NCBI GenBank assembly: GCA_001579985.1
Contig: LRSR01007387.1
Span: forward strand, 1-28,176
From: Hypsibius dujardini
Taxonomy: Eukaryota; Tardigrada; Eutardigrada; Parachela; Hypsibiidae
Direction of reading: 5' to 3'
DNA length: 28,176 bases
Below the pieces are notes generated by a model. That model did not search any database and was not told the origin of the DNA. It saw only the letters and a list, made by a program, of their open reading frames with translations. The translations under genes were made by a program, and so were the position numbers. This document shows, in pieces, positions 1-11,012 of the stretch. Every line of letters begins with the position of its first letter. The first letter of the stretch is position 1.

Positions 1-49
1 TATCCCTTTGTCATGGCTTTGTTTAAGTTTTCTGCCATTTTCTTGTTAG

Positions 50-894
50 GTCGTTGTAACATTTGCTTCAAACTACGTCCTCGTGGCCTTGTCCATCGAC
101 CGCTACGATGCTATTGCCAATCCTCTTACCTTCACAAGTGCCGGTATTCATATCCACAATAACTTTTCATAGTACAAAAACTGCCAGTCCTAACACCATG
201 TCTTTTATTTCGACAAGTTCGGAGAAGTCGCGCTCTGATCGGGGCCGCCTGGTTCTTCAGTTTCCTCTTCTCCACGCCGATGTTGTTCCTCTACGAGCAG
301 GACCGCATCGAGGGCTATCTCCAGTGCTGGATCTCCTTCCCATCGCAAGTCCACTGGCAGATCTACTTCACCCTCGTGTCCATCACGCTCTTTCTCGTTC
401 CGGTGATAATTATAATCGGCTGTTTCGCCGTGGTGCTGCGGACAATTTGGGTGCGTGGGAAGAACCTCGAGTTTGAAGAGGCAATGAGCCTGAGCCGACA
501 AGACAGCTTCGACGGACCAAGTCGCATCGGGAGCGTGCTGTATCGCAGCAAGAGGCTAGCCGCCGGTACGTGTCTTGTCGTTTGATTTCATGAAAAATGA
601 GTTAGCAAATCGTATGAGAAATTTATTTTCCCCTCATGGTGGATTACATTTAATCAGATTCGGGAACACCTCTGACCGGGCCTTCCATCCGCTCAACTGC
701 CGACTTATCGCGAGGGTTAATTCCGCGGGCTAAGATAAAGACTACAAAGATGGCTTTGGTGATCGTTCTCGTTTTTATAGGTGTGTGCAACTACTTGCGT
801 GAAGGATTTCAGACGGGCAGAGAGAAAAACGCAGCAAAGAAACAGACACACAGACAAACCAATCAGATAGGCAATCAAACAGACAGACAGACAT

Positions 895-929
<35 letters not shown>

Positions 930-1436
930 GTTAGACAGACACCTAGACACACAGACAGACACACAGACACTTGACGGGCTTAATGAATGTACTTCATGTT
1001 GCTTACAGCCTGTTGGAGTCCTTATTGCATCTACGACCTCCTCGACGTCTTTCAATACGTTGAATTCTCCAGTCCCCAAACCAAAATCGCCGTTTCCACC
1101 CTGATGCAGTCGCTGGCCCCGCTCAACAGCGTTGCAAATCCCATCATTTCCTGCATCTACCTCCGGCGGGAGATTACCCGTGGACTGCGCCGCATCCAGC
1201 GGACACTCCGCCGACGGGCCAAGCGACCGCCGGCGCAGCACTTCAAGTCAATTATGCGGCCCTCGGAGCGACCGTCCGGATGGGCGGACAACCTCACTGT
1301 GCCGAATAACTCCCGCAACTCCCAGGCCACCACCTCAATGGGAGACCCCCTGGAGGACTTGTCGAGCGGCAAGAAAATCCTGCCGGGATTCGGATTTCGT
1401 TTCAGTTCCACCGTTCGAAGCGACGCCTTTGTCTGA
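50..1436 (+). CDS. Neuropeptide GPCR, CCAP receptor/NPSR-like (5' partial)
   Basis: Exons 50-143, 218-565, 658-780 and 1009-1436 join in frame to give the last 330 residues of a class A receptor, from TM3 to the stop; earlier exons lie outside the window. Visible landmarks are the TM3 end with SIDRYDAI (DRY motif), TM4 ending [11 protein letters not shown], an ECL2 cysteine in YLQCWISF, a hydrophobic TM5 with a proline, the ICL3 end [19 protein letters not shown], the TM6 CWSPY motif, and TM7 [14 protein letters not shown]. The pattern CWSPYxxxDLLxV followed by [11 protein letters not shown] is characteristic of crustacean cardioactive peptide receptors and vertebrate neuropeptide S receptors, relatives of the vasopressin group. 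The cytoplasmic tail is Arg-rich after TM7. The NPxxY tyrosine is replaced by serine (NPIIS). The third intron holds a CAGA array. The plasma-membrane, G-protein-coupled role is family knowledge; the ligand is inference. Confidence 0.85.
855..974. repeat. (CAGA)n array in the last intron of the GPCR gene
   Basis: Imperfect CAGA/CAGACA units, purest at about 887-941, fill much of the 228-bp intron between 780 and 1009. The array ends about 35 bp before the acceptor. The open frames read through it (poly-TDRQ on +, CLSV on -) are repeat artefacts. Confidence 0.9.
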
Positions 1437-2392
1437 AAGTCAACCACTCAGGCAGACCCTCCTGACTCATTTGCAGCGAATGAACAATGTTTTTTGCATT
1501 AACAGACAGTCTTTCTTATAGAAAACATATTGCACGAATCGGTGATAGAAAAAGAAATGCGCAGTTGTGTCGCCACTCGTTATATGTCTGTGAACAACGG
1601 ACACACAGACAATTGAACATAGACACGACATGCCCGTCCGTTCTCATGTGAAAACACACATATAAGTGGAGAAACAGACAGGCAAGTATGTACGTACTGA
1701 TGATACAGACAATTTGATGACTGAAAGACTGTACGACACAGACAACTGGTGAAACACAGTCACGTGAACAATGAAGAGACAAGTTTGCCAACAATAAAGA
1801 CAATATGGAGAAGACACAGTCAGTCACGTGTACACCGACGAAATAGGCAGTACTAGACATCCGACTACTGTGACATTCAAAGTAACAAGGATAAACAGAC
1901 AGACAAGTGTACACTGACGGCACAAACTTTGACAGGCATACAGACAATCAGAGAAAGAAACAAACAGATACAGGTATAATAGGGTATAATAGAAAGATAC
2001 TTACGGCAGCCGGCCCGTTCCTGTCGACAATATATACAATAACTGAATAGAGAAACCGTCAATGGGATAGACGGATGTTAAGTCCTGACTTTCCGGCTAT
2101 AGACAGATAGACAGACAGAGATACAATACAGACAAATGAACAGACAAACAGTCAATGGGATAGACGGATAAAGTCCTTAAATGCCAGAAACCGATGATAG
2201 CTAACAGGATATTCAGGCAAGTGAACAGGCAAGTGCACTATTCCATCGACAAACGGTGTGAGCAGAACCAGACACTAGAGCCACAAGAAATGCAGACAGA
2301 GACAGGCAAACGGTGGAGACTGTGTATCTTTATCACAAAACTGCCAACCCAAACTACACAATTATGAAAAAAGAGAAAACCACCCGTTATTA
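1437..2392. other. Intergenic, degenerate CAGA-rich DNA between convergent genes
   Basis: This gap lies between the GPCR stop and the COX20 stop (tail to tail), so it should contain both 3' UTRs. It is dotted with short, decayed CAGACA motifs on the + strand, for instance around 1905-1970 and 2099-2150. A sequence GGATAGACGGAT with flanking AGTC occurs twice, near 2065 and 2157. One AATAAA at 1793-1798 could serve the GPCR transcript. No further gene is supported. Confidence 0.6.
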
Positions 2393-2800
2393 TTACTTCG
2401 CAGTGCTCTTCGGATAGATGATAACATCGGTATCTGGATCGCCTATTTGGCTATCCGTCGTCTTGACATTCATAACTTCCGCGTTGATCTCATACTTGAA
2501 GCGCGCCAGCTCGAGCGCATGTCGAGCTTTCTCATAGCGGCAGTAGCACCAGTTGGTGATGGTGATCCCGCTGAACGACGCCACCGCCACGTCACAGGCT
2601 CGACCGACCCGAGAGGTCGCGAGGGAGAAGCCCAGCCCGATGCCGAGACCGCCGAGGATGCCGTACATAAAGGAGTCGCGGAAGCACGGAATCTCGACCG
2701 GGCGACGACCCATAATCTTCCACGCACTCCTTTTGGCATCGCGCGCCTCCTCGTAGTCGAGAATGGCCTGTTCGACGTCCAGCTCTACCGGTGCCGCCAT
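2393..2800 (-). CDS. COX20: Cytochrome c oxidase assembly protein COX20
   Basis: A single uninterrupted frame of 135 residues starts at an ATG (2798-2800) and stops with TAA at 2393-2395. COX20 (FAM36A) is an inner-mitochondrial-membrane chaperone that stabilises newly made COX2 for copper delivery in complex IV assembly. The core fits the family: IPCFRDSFMYGILGG leads into a first membrane segment (about residues 44-62), then LATSRVGRACD, a second hydrophobic segment, and a CRYEKAR end. The length is near the usual 110-130. It lies 193 bp downstream of the prefoldin 4 stop on the same strand. The genomic bases before the ATG read TTCCCCAG, a splice-acceptor-like sequence touching the start codon. 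The gene is intronless within the coding region, unlike every neighbour. Assignment rests on remembered family pattern, with no search. Confidence 0.85.
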   Translation of the reverse strand: MAAPVELDVEQAILDYEEARDAKRSAWKIMGRRPVEIPCFRDSFMYGILGGLGIGLGFSLATSRVGRACDVAVASFSGITITNWCYCRYEKARHALELARFKYEINAEVMNVKTTDSQIGDPDTDVIIYPKSTAK

Positions 2801-2993
2801 CTGGGGAATATGTAGTTGATTGATGGGTTAGTTAAAGATGAGTCGCAAGCGCTTGATTGATTGATTTCCGACTAAAGTTGATTGACAGCACAAGCTCAAC
2901 ACTGAGGCGAGGCGTTGATTGATGAATTCACTGCACGACAGTTCAACAGTAAAACCAGCGGTTGATTGGTATATTGCACTAGGATAAGAGCGC
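2801..2993 (-). promoter_or_regulatory. Short COX20/PFDN4 intercistronic spacer with acceptor-like end
   Basis: The 193 bp hold several ATTG-type repeats and no AATAAA on the - strand that I can see. On the - strand the spacer ends in CATATTCCCCAG immediately before the COX20 ATG. This fits a 3' splice site for a 5'UTR intron or for spliced-leader addition. That reading is inference. Confidence 0.4.
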
Positions 2994-3567
2994 TCAATCC
3001 GAATCCTCGTCCGTGCCCTCCAGCTGCACCGCGTTTCCAAGCTTGCCGTACAGCACGCTACGCAGCTCTGTCAGCTCCTCTCCGTAATCGGCGGCCTGTT
3101 TGGTGAGGCGGTCGATCTGCGTTTGGATGCGGGACTTTTCCTCCTCGAGGAACGCACTGGCGTCGTCTTTGGACTTTTCGAACACCGCCACCAGATCCAC
3201 TTGGCACGGCACGAGGACGTCGTCGTCTACGAGCAGCAATTCGTCCTCCGCGTCGGTGATGTCCTGGAGTTCTTTCTGAAAAATGGGGGTAATACCGAGT
3301 TGGGAGGTGGAAATCGCGAAGACGTCTAAGAACGGGTCGTCGACTCTTCCCGCGATACCTTTGCGAGTTTGAGGTGGGCGGCGTTCTCCTGGCTCAGCGA
3401 GTGGAGGATAGCAAAGCGCCCGATCTGCGCATGTACGTCCTTGGAGACGGCGACGGAATCCTTTTTGGCCGGTTCAACGGGGAGGATCTGTAAAAGAGGG
3501 AATGTTCTATTTGCACATTTGATTACTTGTTTCGGACTTTACTTACGGTGGTGGAGGTGGCGGCCAT
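2994..3567 (-). CDS. PFDN4: Prefoldin subunit 4
   Basis: Three exons on the - strand, 3567-3547, 3487-3359 and 3275-2994, join in frame (all phase 0) to a 143-residue protein. Prefoldin is a cytosolic hexameric chaperone that passes unfolded actin and tubulin to CCT; subunit 4 is a beta-type subunit. The protein shows the first coiled-coil helix (QIGRFAILHSLSQENAAHLK, then LAKKELQDI), the beta-hairpin region LLLVDDDVLVPCQVD, matching the family's (A/V)DDDxLxPxxxGxxF segment, and a second helix ending LRSVLYGKLGNAVQLE. The acidic last residues EGTDEDSD are typical. The first coding exon is only seven codons (MAATSTT) with a strong GTAAGT donor. The gene faces LTO1 head to head, with 461 bp between start codons, and leads the possible COX20 pair. 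Confidence 0.88.
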
Positions 3568-4028
3568 GTCAGAAAAAACAGCTCATTCCGTGGGAGTTAG
3601 GGAACGAATAAAAAGGTAAGCGGAAATAAAGATGAAAACAGAAAACAATTCCCCGGTCATGTAAATGTTCGATCACATTTTGTGGATTTTAGGCTTCTAG
3701 CCACTCGCAACTTTTTGATTCATTGATTGCTTAGCGCGCACATAATTTAGTCTGAGGAACAGGTCGCAGAAAGAATGCGAACGCGTGTAATACGAACGCG
3801 AATCTAATAAGCGCCTCGAACAAGACCGACACGCGTAGTAGAACAAGTTGATAAATATTTAGAACAAGTACAATAAATATTTCGAACCGTCTGATAAATC
3901 ATTCCAACAACAGAACAATATTTTCGACTTGTTAGTAAAAGTCAGCAATATTGTCCTCGTTCATCTAAATCAAGACATTTCATCCCCGGTCCAGACAGTG
4001 CGGTCCCGTCCCGGTACAATAGTAACTG
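3568..4028. promoter_or_regulatory. Divergent promoter region between PFDN4 and LTO1
   Basis: The two start codons point away from each other across 461 bp, so both promoters and 5' UTRs must lie here or extend into introns. The right half contains repeated GAACAA/AATAAATATTT phrases (about 3840-3910) and no obvious TATA box. A shared bidirectional promoter is inference from geometry alone. Confidence 0.45.
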
Positions 4029-5050
4029 ATGGATTCTACGTTTTCTGTGGAAGATTGGTTCGATGATGAGGCGACGGAGGCGGAAGACCTGGAATTCTCG
4101 CGGCTACAGCAATCCATTTGGAAGGTGCTAGTAACGAACGCAATCCAAGTGCTGATTGAATGATTAATTCAGTAATCTCTTTTGGCTTCTATTTTTTAAA
4201 CGCAATCGAAGCGCTGATTGAATGATTGATTCAGTAGTGTGTCTTTTGGCTTCAACTTTCTAAAGTTTTCACCAAAATTCACTGCTTGATTCAAGCCTGT
4301 GGTTCGATTGCTGAATTGCGATAAATCGATCTATGTGACTCACTGACTATATGGGCAGATCTTTTTAGTCAAAGATATCTTTTAGCTGCTTGTTATCAGG
4401 GATATTTTTTTCAGGAAGGATATAAGCAAGGCATTCATCATGCCAAAGACGCTGGCCTTCAAAAGGGATTCGAAGAGGGCTTCGGGGAATGTGCGGAGCT
4501 TTGCCTGAAACTTGGGGAAATACGGGGAAATTTGCGGTAAATCAGTGTGACCCTGAATCAACTCATTTCGTAGTCGATGCGATATCTTGATTTCTTGATT
4601 GCCTCACAGTTGTTGTTGCACTTGGTCTTGATTGATTTATTGATTAACTGAATAATCACCATCGTTCCCTTAATTCGACATTTTTGGCGTAACAGACGCG
4701 GCTTATTCTGATTGTGCCCATTTCGTTAGGGTTGCATCATTTTTCGTGTTTGCAGCTTAATTTTAATTCGGTATTAGGCTTATCGCACTGTTTCCTGGTC
4801 TTTTTATAGAGCGCTTCAGCAGTTTTCTTCCACCTTTTCCGCCGCAAAAGACCTCACCGCGATCGACGAGCTCCTCGCCGAAGTGGATCAGTTTTCCGTT
4901 AAATCGGAGAAGATTACATTCCAGCAGCATCCGCAAAATTTAAGTGAATTTGTCGCAGCTGCTAGTTTAAATCGCGCCAATTTGATCCCAGTTATTGCTG
5001 ATTTAATAGCCAGAGGTTCTGTCATTTTGGATGGGAATAAAACTTCATGA
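4029..5050 (+). CDS. LTO1: LTO1-like protein (ORAOV1 family)
   Basis: Exons 4029-4124, 4415-4536 and 4810-5050 give 152 residues from ATG to TGA. LTO1 pairs with YAE1 as an adaptor that brings the cytosolic iron-sulfur assembly machinery to the ABC protein ABCE1/RLI1. The second exon carries the family's deca-GX3 signature: glycines recur every four residues in EGYKQGIHHAKDAGLQKGFE followed by EGFGE. The N-terminus is acidic (EDWFDDEATEAEDLEF), the place where family members begin with a short acidic stretch. The C-terminal exon is helical and poorly conserved. Length is close to the human protein (137). The second donor is GTAAAT and the first is a weak GTGCTA. A 61-63 bp tandem duplication sits in intron 1. 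A YAE1-domain relative remains possible, but the size and acidic start favour LTO1. Confidence 0.75.
4137..4261 (+). repeat. Tandem duplication in LTO1 intron 1
   Basis: Two copies, about 4137-4198 and 4199-4261, each run AACGCAATC.AAG.GCTGATTGAATGATT.ATTCAGTA and then TCTTTTGGCTTC. They differ by scattered substitutions and a short indel. The GCGCTGATTGA core resembles the GCGCTTGATTGA phrase seen elsewhere in the window. Confidence 0.8.
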
Positions 5051-5159
5051 ATCTTTAGGAATCATTGACCGGATGAACGTTTTCAATGGCAAAGCCAACT
5101 GGTCATTTAGAAAGTACAATACGTCACCGTCAAGTACTGTATTATATGTGCATACATGG

Positions 5160-5312
5160 ATGCTGTGCAGAATGCAGACAGACAAACCGACAGACAGGTA
5201 GACAGACAGACGACAAAGCAGACAAACAGACAGACAGACAAGGAGGCCAAGAAAACAGAGAGATTGGCAAGCAAACAGACAGGCAGAGAGATAGACAGAC
5301 TGACAGTCAATG
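5160..5312. repeat. Degenerate (CAGA)n array downstream of LTO1
   Basis: CAGACAGACA units with interruptions run about 5173-5310. An AATAAA at 5314-5319 directly follows and could be the LTO1 poly(A) signal. Open frames across this stretch are repeat artefacts. Confidence 0.85.
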
Positions 5313-5346
5313 AAATAAAAGGACACATAGATAGTACAACAGTAAG

Positions 5347-5807
5347 GGGTCGTTAAACAATTACGTAAACGAATTTAGGGGGTACGTGTCAGCAATCGAT
5401 GACGAGCTCTGACGTATAGGGGGTGGGGGTCTGTCCTTGGACACGTCAACAATTTTAAATCTATAAATTTCCTTGATTCTGAGAGTTTGAAGAAGATCTT
5501 GATGACGACGAAGAGGAAATACGATAAGAGGAGGCTGGGACGACTGACATTCCCATCATTACCGATTTAGACGCTTTTCTTCGTTCTGATTTTGAAAATA
5601 CGGAGGATAACTAAGTGTTATCGGTGCTGAAATTTTGTTATTAAAGCGGAAATTTAAGATTTTGACGCATAGGGGGTTCCAACGGCGATGACATAAGCGT
5701 TTGAAGTTCAGGGGGGGGGTAAAGAGAAATACTGACGAGCTCTGACAAAGGGGATGTAGGGGTAAGGCCGCCTAATATCGAGCGCTTACGTAATTATTGA
5801 ACGACCC
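5347..5807. mobile_element. TIR-flanked non-autonomous DNA transposon (MITE-like)
   Basis: The 25-bp ends 5347-5371 and 5783-5807 are inverted copies matching at 22 of 25 positions; both start GGGTCGTT and share AATTACGTAA. TAAG flanks both ends (5343-5346 and 5808-5811), so the target duplication is TAA or TAAG. A GGG start with a TAA duplication fits PIF/Harbinger, but other superfamilies are possible. Inside lie repeated subterminal phrases: GACGAGCTCTGAC occurs near 5400 and 5734, and TGACG(T/C)ATAGGGGG near 5411 and 5662. A short acidic reading frame near 5486-5616 is broken by one stop. At 461 bp it cannot encode a whole transposase. Confidence 0.75.
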
Positions 5808-5861
5808 TAAGATAAACAAGCAGACAATCAGACAGAAAGACGGGAGGAGTATTACATACAG

Positions 5862-5945
5862 TACTGTAAAAACCCGATAACTTTAGGGGAACAGCGTACT
5901 GTTTAACCGAGCGTGTTCCCCTAAAGTTATCGGGTTTTTACAGTA
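5862..5945. repeat. Foldback element with perfect 32-bp arms
   Basis: Arms 5862-5893 and 5914-5945 are exact reverse complements, separated by 20 bp. The central arm phrase is AAAACCCGATAACTTTAGGG. The six bases ATACAG flank it directly on both sides (5856-5861 and 5946-5951), which looks like a target-site duplication. It could be a tiny foldback transposon or the source of a hairpin RNA. Confidence 0.85.
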
Positions 5946-6136
5946 ATACAGTATGAGATACAGAAACTAGCGGACAATGGATTTTCACAAAAATCAATGA
6001 ATCAAATTGCCGGCTTTTGGAACATTTCGCTTTATCCGGAACGGACAAAGTGGAATGTTCCTACCGTTCCGTTCTTATCGTTCCTACTTTCGGCAAACGA
6101 TCTTAAACTCTCGCGGCTTTCTGAGCGCGCTATCGG

Positions 6137-6199
6137 ATTGGTCGCAGTGTTAATCCTCCAATCAAAAATCATCTATCTGGCAGACGCCATTCTAATTGG
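6137..6199. promoter_or_regulatory. CCAAT-box cluster upstream of the ADP/ATP carrier
   Basis: Three CCAAT pentamers occur within 63 bp: ATTGG at 6137-6141 (- strand CCAAT), CCAAT at 6158-6162 and ATTGG at 6195-6199. They lie 160-230 bp before the start codon, the usual place for NF-Y sites in highly expressed TATA-less genes. No binding data; the call rests on motif and position. Confidence 0.35.
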
Positions 6200-6362
6200 C
6201 CGACGCAGCGCACAAACAGGACCAGATCGGTTGGAAGCCGCACCCACAACGTGCGCGAAGGCGAGGAGCTCGGTCGCCCACAAATTTTTCAGTGTAGCGT
6301 CTCCATTCTTTTTAGTCGCCCGAAAATCCAGCGTGCCCGCCATCCAAAAAAAATCCGCCGCC

Positions 6363-9091
<2,729 letters not shown>

Positions 9092-10387
9092 CCTCGCCTC
9101 CCCCTCATTGTCCATCCGTCACACTCATCGGCTTTGATGGCCAGCGAAGAAGATCGTGCGCTGTTCCCACCCAAAGAAGATGTCCGTGTCGGCTGGTGAC
9201 GTCCCCTTCGTTTGAATTTGTTAGACTTGTCGTTTGTGTTTGCTAATATACCGCGCTATATTAATTATTATCCCCCAAAAAAATGCATAATCATCGGAAA
9301 AATATTGGTTGTTCCCCCCTTCCCTTGTCAAGCGAGCGCTGAGGAGTCCGTTGATCTTTTTGATTTGATGAGAGCGAGAGAGAAGTGTGGAGATGTCGGT
9401 TAACTTATTCTGAGTCTACTTTGTTTGCTGCTGCTGCTGCTGCTTTATCTTTTGGTGGGTTGATGAAAAAGACGCTACACTTTGATGACGTTTCGTGCTT
9501 CCCTTTTTCCCGACGAGTAGACTTTAGACTCTGTTGTCTTGATGCCAGCTAAGTGTTGTTTAGATTAATTTAAATACGGCTTTGCAATGAGTTTTTATTT
9601 TTAATTTGAATTAAGATGAAATTCCTGGCGACCTGTTCATTATTTAATTTACTAGTAATTATCACCGGTAAAACCATTTTGAGTCAAGGGTGATTTTAAT
9701 TCGGATTTAGAATAAATTTAATTGAATTTAAAGCAGCGTTCTTATTTTAAATCAGACTGGTTATTTTGATTTAATTTAGGTTCAAAATCTCGACTTGAAC
9801 AACACTTAGTGCCCACTGACGGGAATTAAATCCGGACGGACGAGGAGATCGAGAAATACGGTCAGATGACCAGGTAGTGCAGGCACACATGCAGACAGAC
9901 AATCAGCCTCTGAGGCAGGCAGTGGCAGTGTTAGACAATTCCCTTTGGTTTTATCTAAACTGCGGGCAGCTCATCTGTGATGTTTTATGAAGTACTTTTT
10001 ACCACGAATAATGCCAGAACTCGAATAGCGCTCAGATTCTGACCTCATAAGTTGTGAGTCACTTGAGTGACTTCACAGACAGACCCACTACGGGTATGAG
10101 TGAGTACTCAGTACTGCCACCTTTGGGGAATTATTCCATCCTAGCCATAAGGAATACTTGGCTCTGATTCCATTGCTTGATTAATTGATTTAACTGTTCA
10201 CACCGTTTGATTGATGGGTGCCTTATCGTGCCCTTTGCTGGATTGCTTGATTTGCCGGAAAAATGAGTTGGCTTTGCTGCCGAATATTTTATTATTCGTA
10301 ATTGTAATCTCTTCTTCTGATTCCCTTGTCTTCTTGAATTTCACGATCCTAATCGCAAAGGCATTGACCTCGAAATCCATTTACTCC
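9092..10387. other. Intergenic DNA downstream of the ADP/ATP carrier
   Basis: The first few hundred bases should be the 3' UTR. A CTG run of about five units is at 9429-9443. From 9590 to 9800 the DNA is AT-rich with many TTTAATTT phrases, and one AATAAA is near 9711. CAGA fragments are near 9890 and ATTG repeats near 10180-10255. No coding gene recognised. Confidence 0.5.
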
Positions 10388-10993
10388 CTCTCTACCAGAG
10401 TTCTATCTTTAGGTCAGATCTCAATCTGGCCCAACCCAGCCTCGCCACCGATTTCGTAGGAATTTTCAAGGTAAGAAACTGAAAGAGCAAAGCACAGAAA
10501 GAAGAGCAAGAGAACTTGCCCTTCCTGCAACTTCTCCCGCTCACACTTCCATGGGGTTTTTTTTTCAGTATTTTTTTTTCTAGCACAAGCCATTCCACGT
10601 TCCTCTCTCGCGAATACTCTGTGCTACTCCTGACATTCCTGTGATAGTGAGTCTTGTTGATGAAATAATAAATAATACTTAAATAAAATATAATATAATG
10701 TAAACAGTTAAATTATCAGCAAATTCATTTCATGTTCAATAGAAAAATAATATGCGTACTGAAGTTTAAATTTGAATATTTTAAGGCTTGAAATAAATAT
10801 ACAAAGGTGTGTGTTTGAAAAAATGATCTCAAATATAAATTAATTTAAATTTAAATGCCAGAACTCAAAATTATTTTCGTACTAATATTTCACTCAACTA
10901 TTTTGACGCCTTAAATAAATTCAAATTTGTTTGTTCGGTGTTTAAATTTAAATCGATTTGGATCGATTTGGATATTTGTTTTGGTGATTCTAG
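10388..10993 (+). promoter_or_regulatory. Possible 5'UTR exon and intron of the poly(A) polymerase gene
   Basis: A strong donor, TTTTCAAG|GTAAGAAA, lies at 10470/10471, and an acceptor, GTGATTCTAG, ends at 10993, 19 bp before the poly(A) polymerase start. Joining them would give an untranslated first exon ending at 10470 and an AT-rich 523-bp intron. This is inference from splice signals only. Confidence 0.35.
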
Positions 10994-11002
10994 ATGAAAT
11001 AA
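10994..11002 (+). promoter_or_regulatory. Minimal upstream ORF (Met-Lys-stop) before poly(A) polymerase
   Basis: ATGAAATAA directly follows the acceptor-like TTCTAG and ends 10 bp before the main ATG at 11013. If the transcript includes it, it could dampen translation of the main frame. Confidence 0.35.
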
Positions 11003-11012
11003 AGTACATTCG

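Noticed and set aside
717-1241. - strand frame rich in CLSVCLSV, like a Cys-rich secreted protein
   Set aside because: It is the antisense translation of the CAGA array and of a receptor exon. The same false frames appear at every CAGA array (5045-5328, 20772-20988, 26260-26624).
5862-5945. Perfect hairpin as a Rho-independent terminator
   Set aside because: The window is eukaryotic; the arms are AT-rich and too long, and direct repeats flank them. A foldback element is more fitting.
5997-6362. In-frame upstream extension of the ADP/ATP carrier
   Set aside because: The frame is open upstream of 6363, but the carriers begin near the [10 protein letters not shown] segment, the ATG has a strong context, and the upstream part holds CCAAT boxes and lacks similarity.
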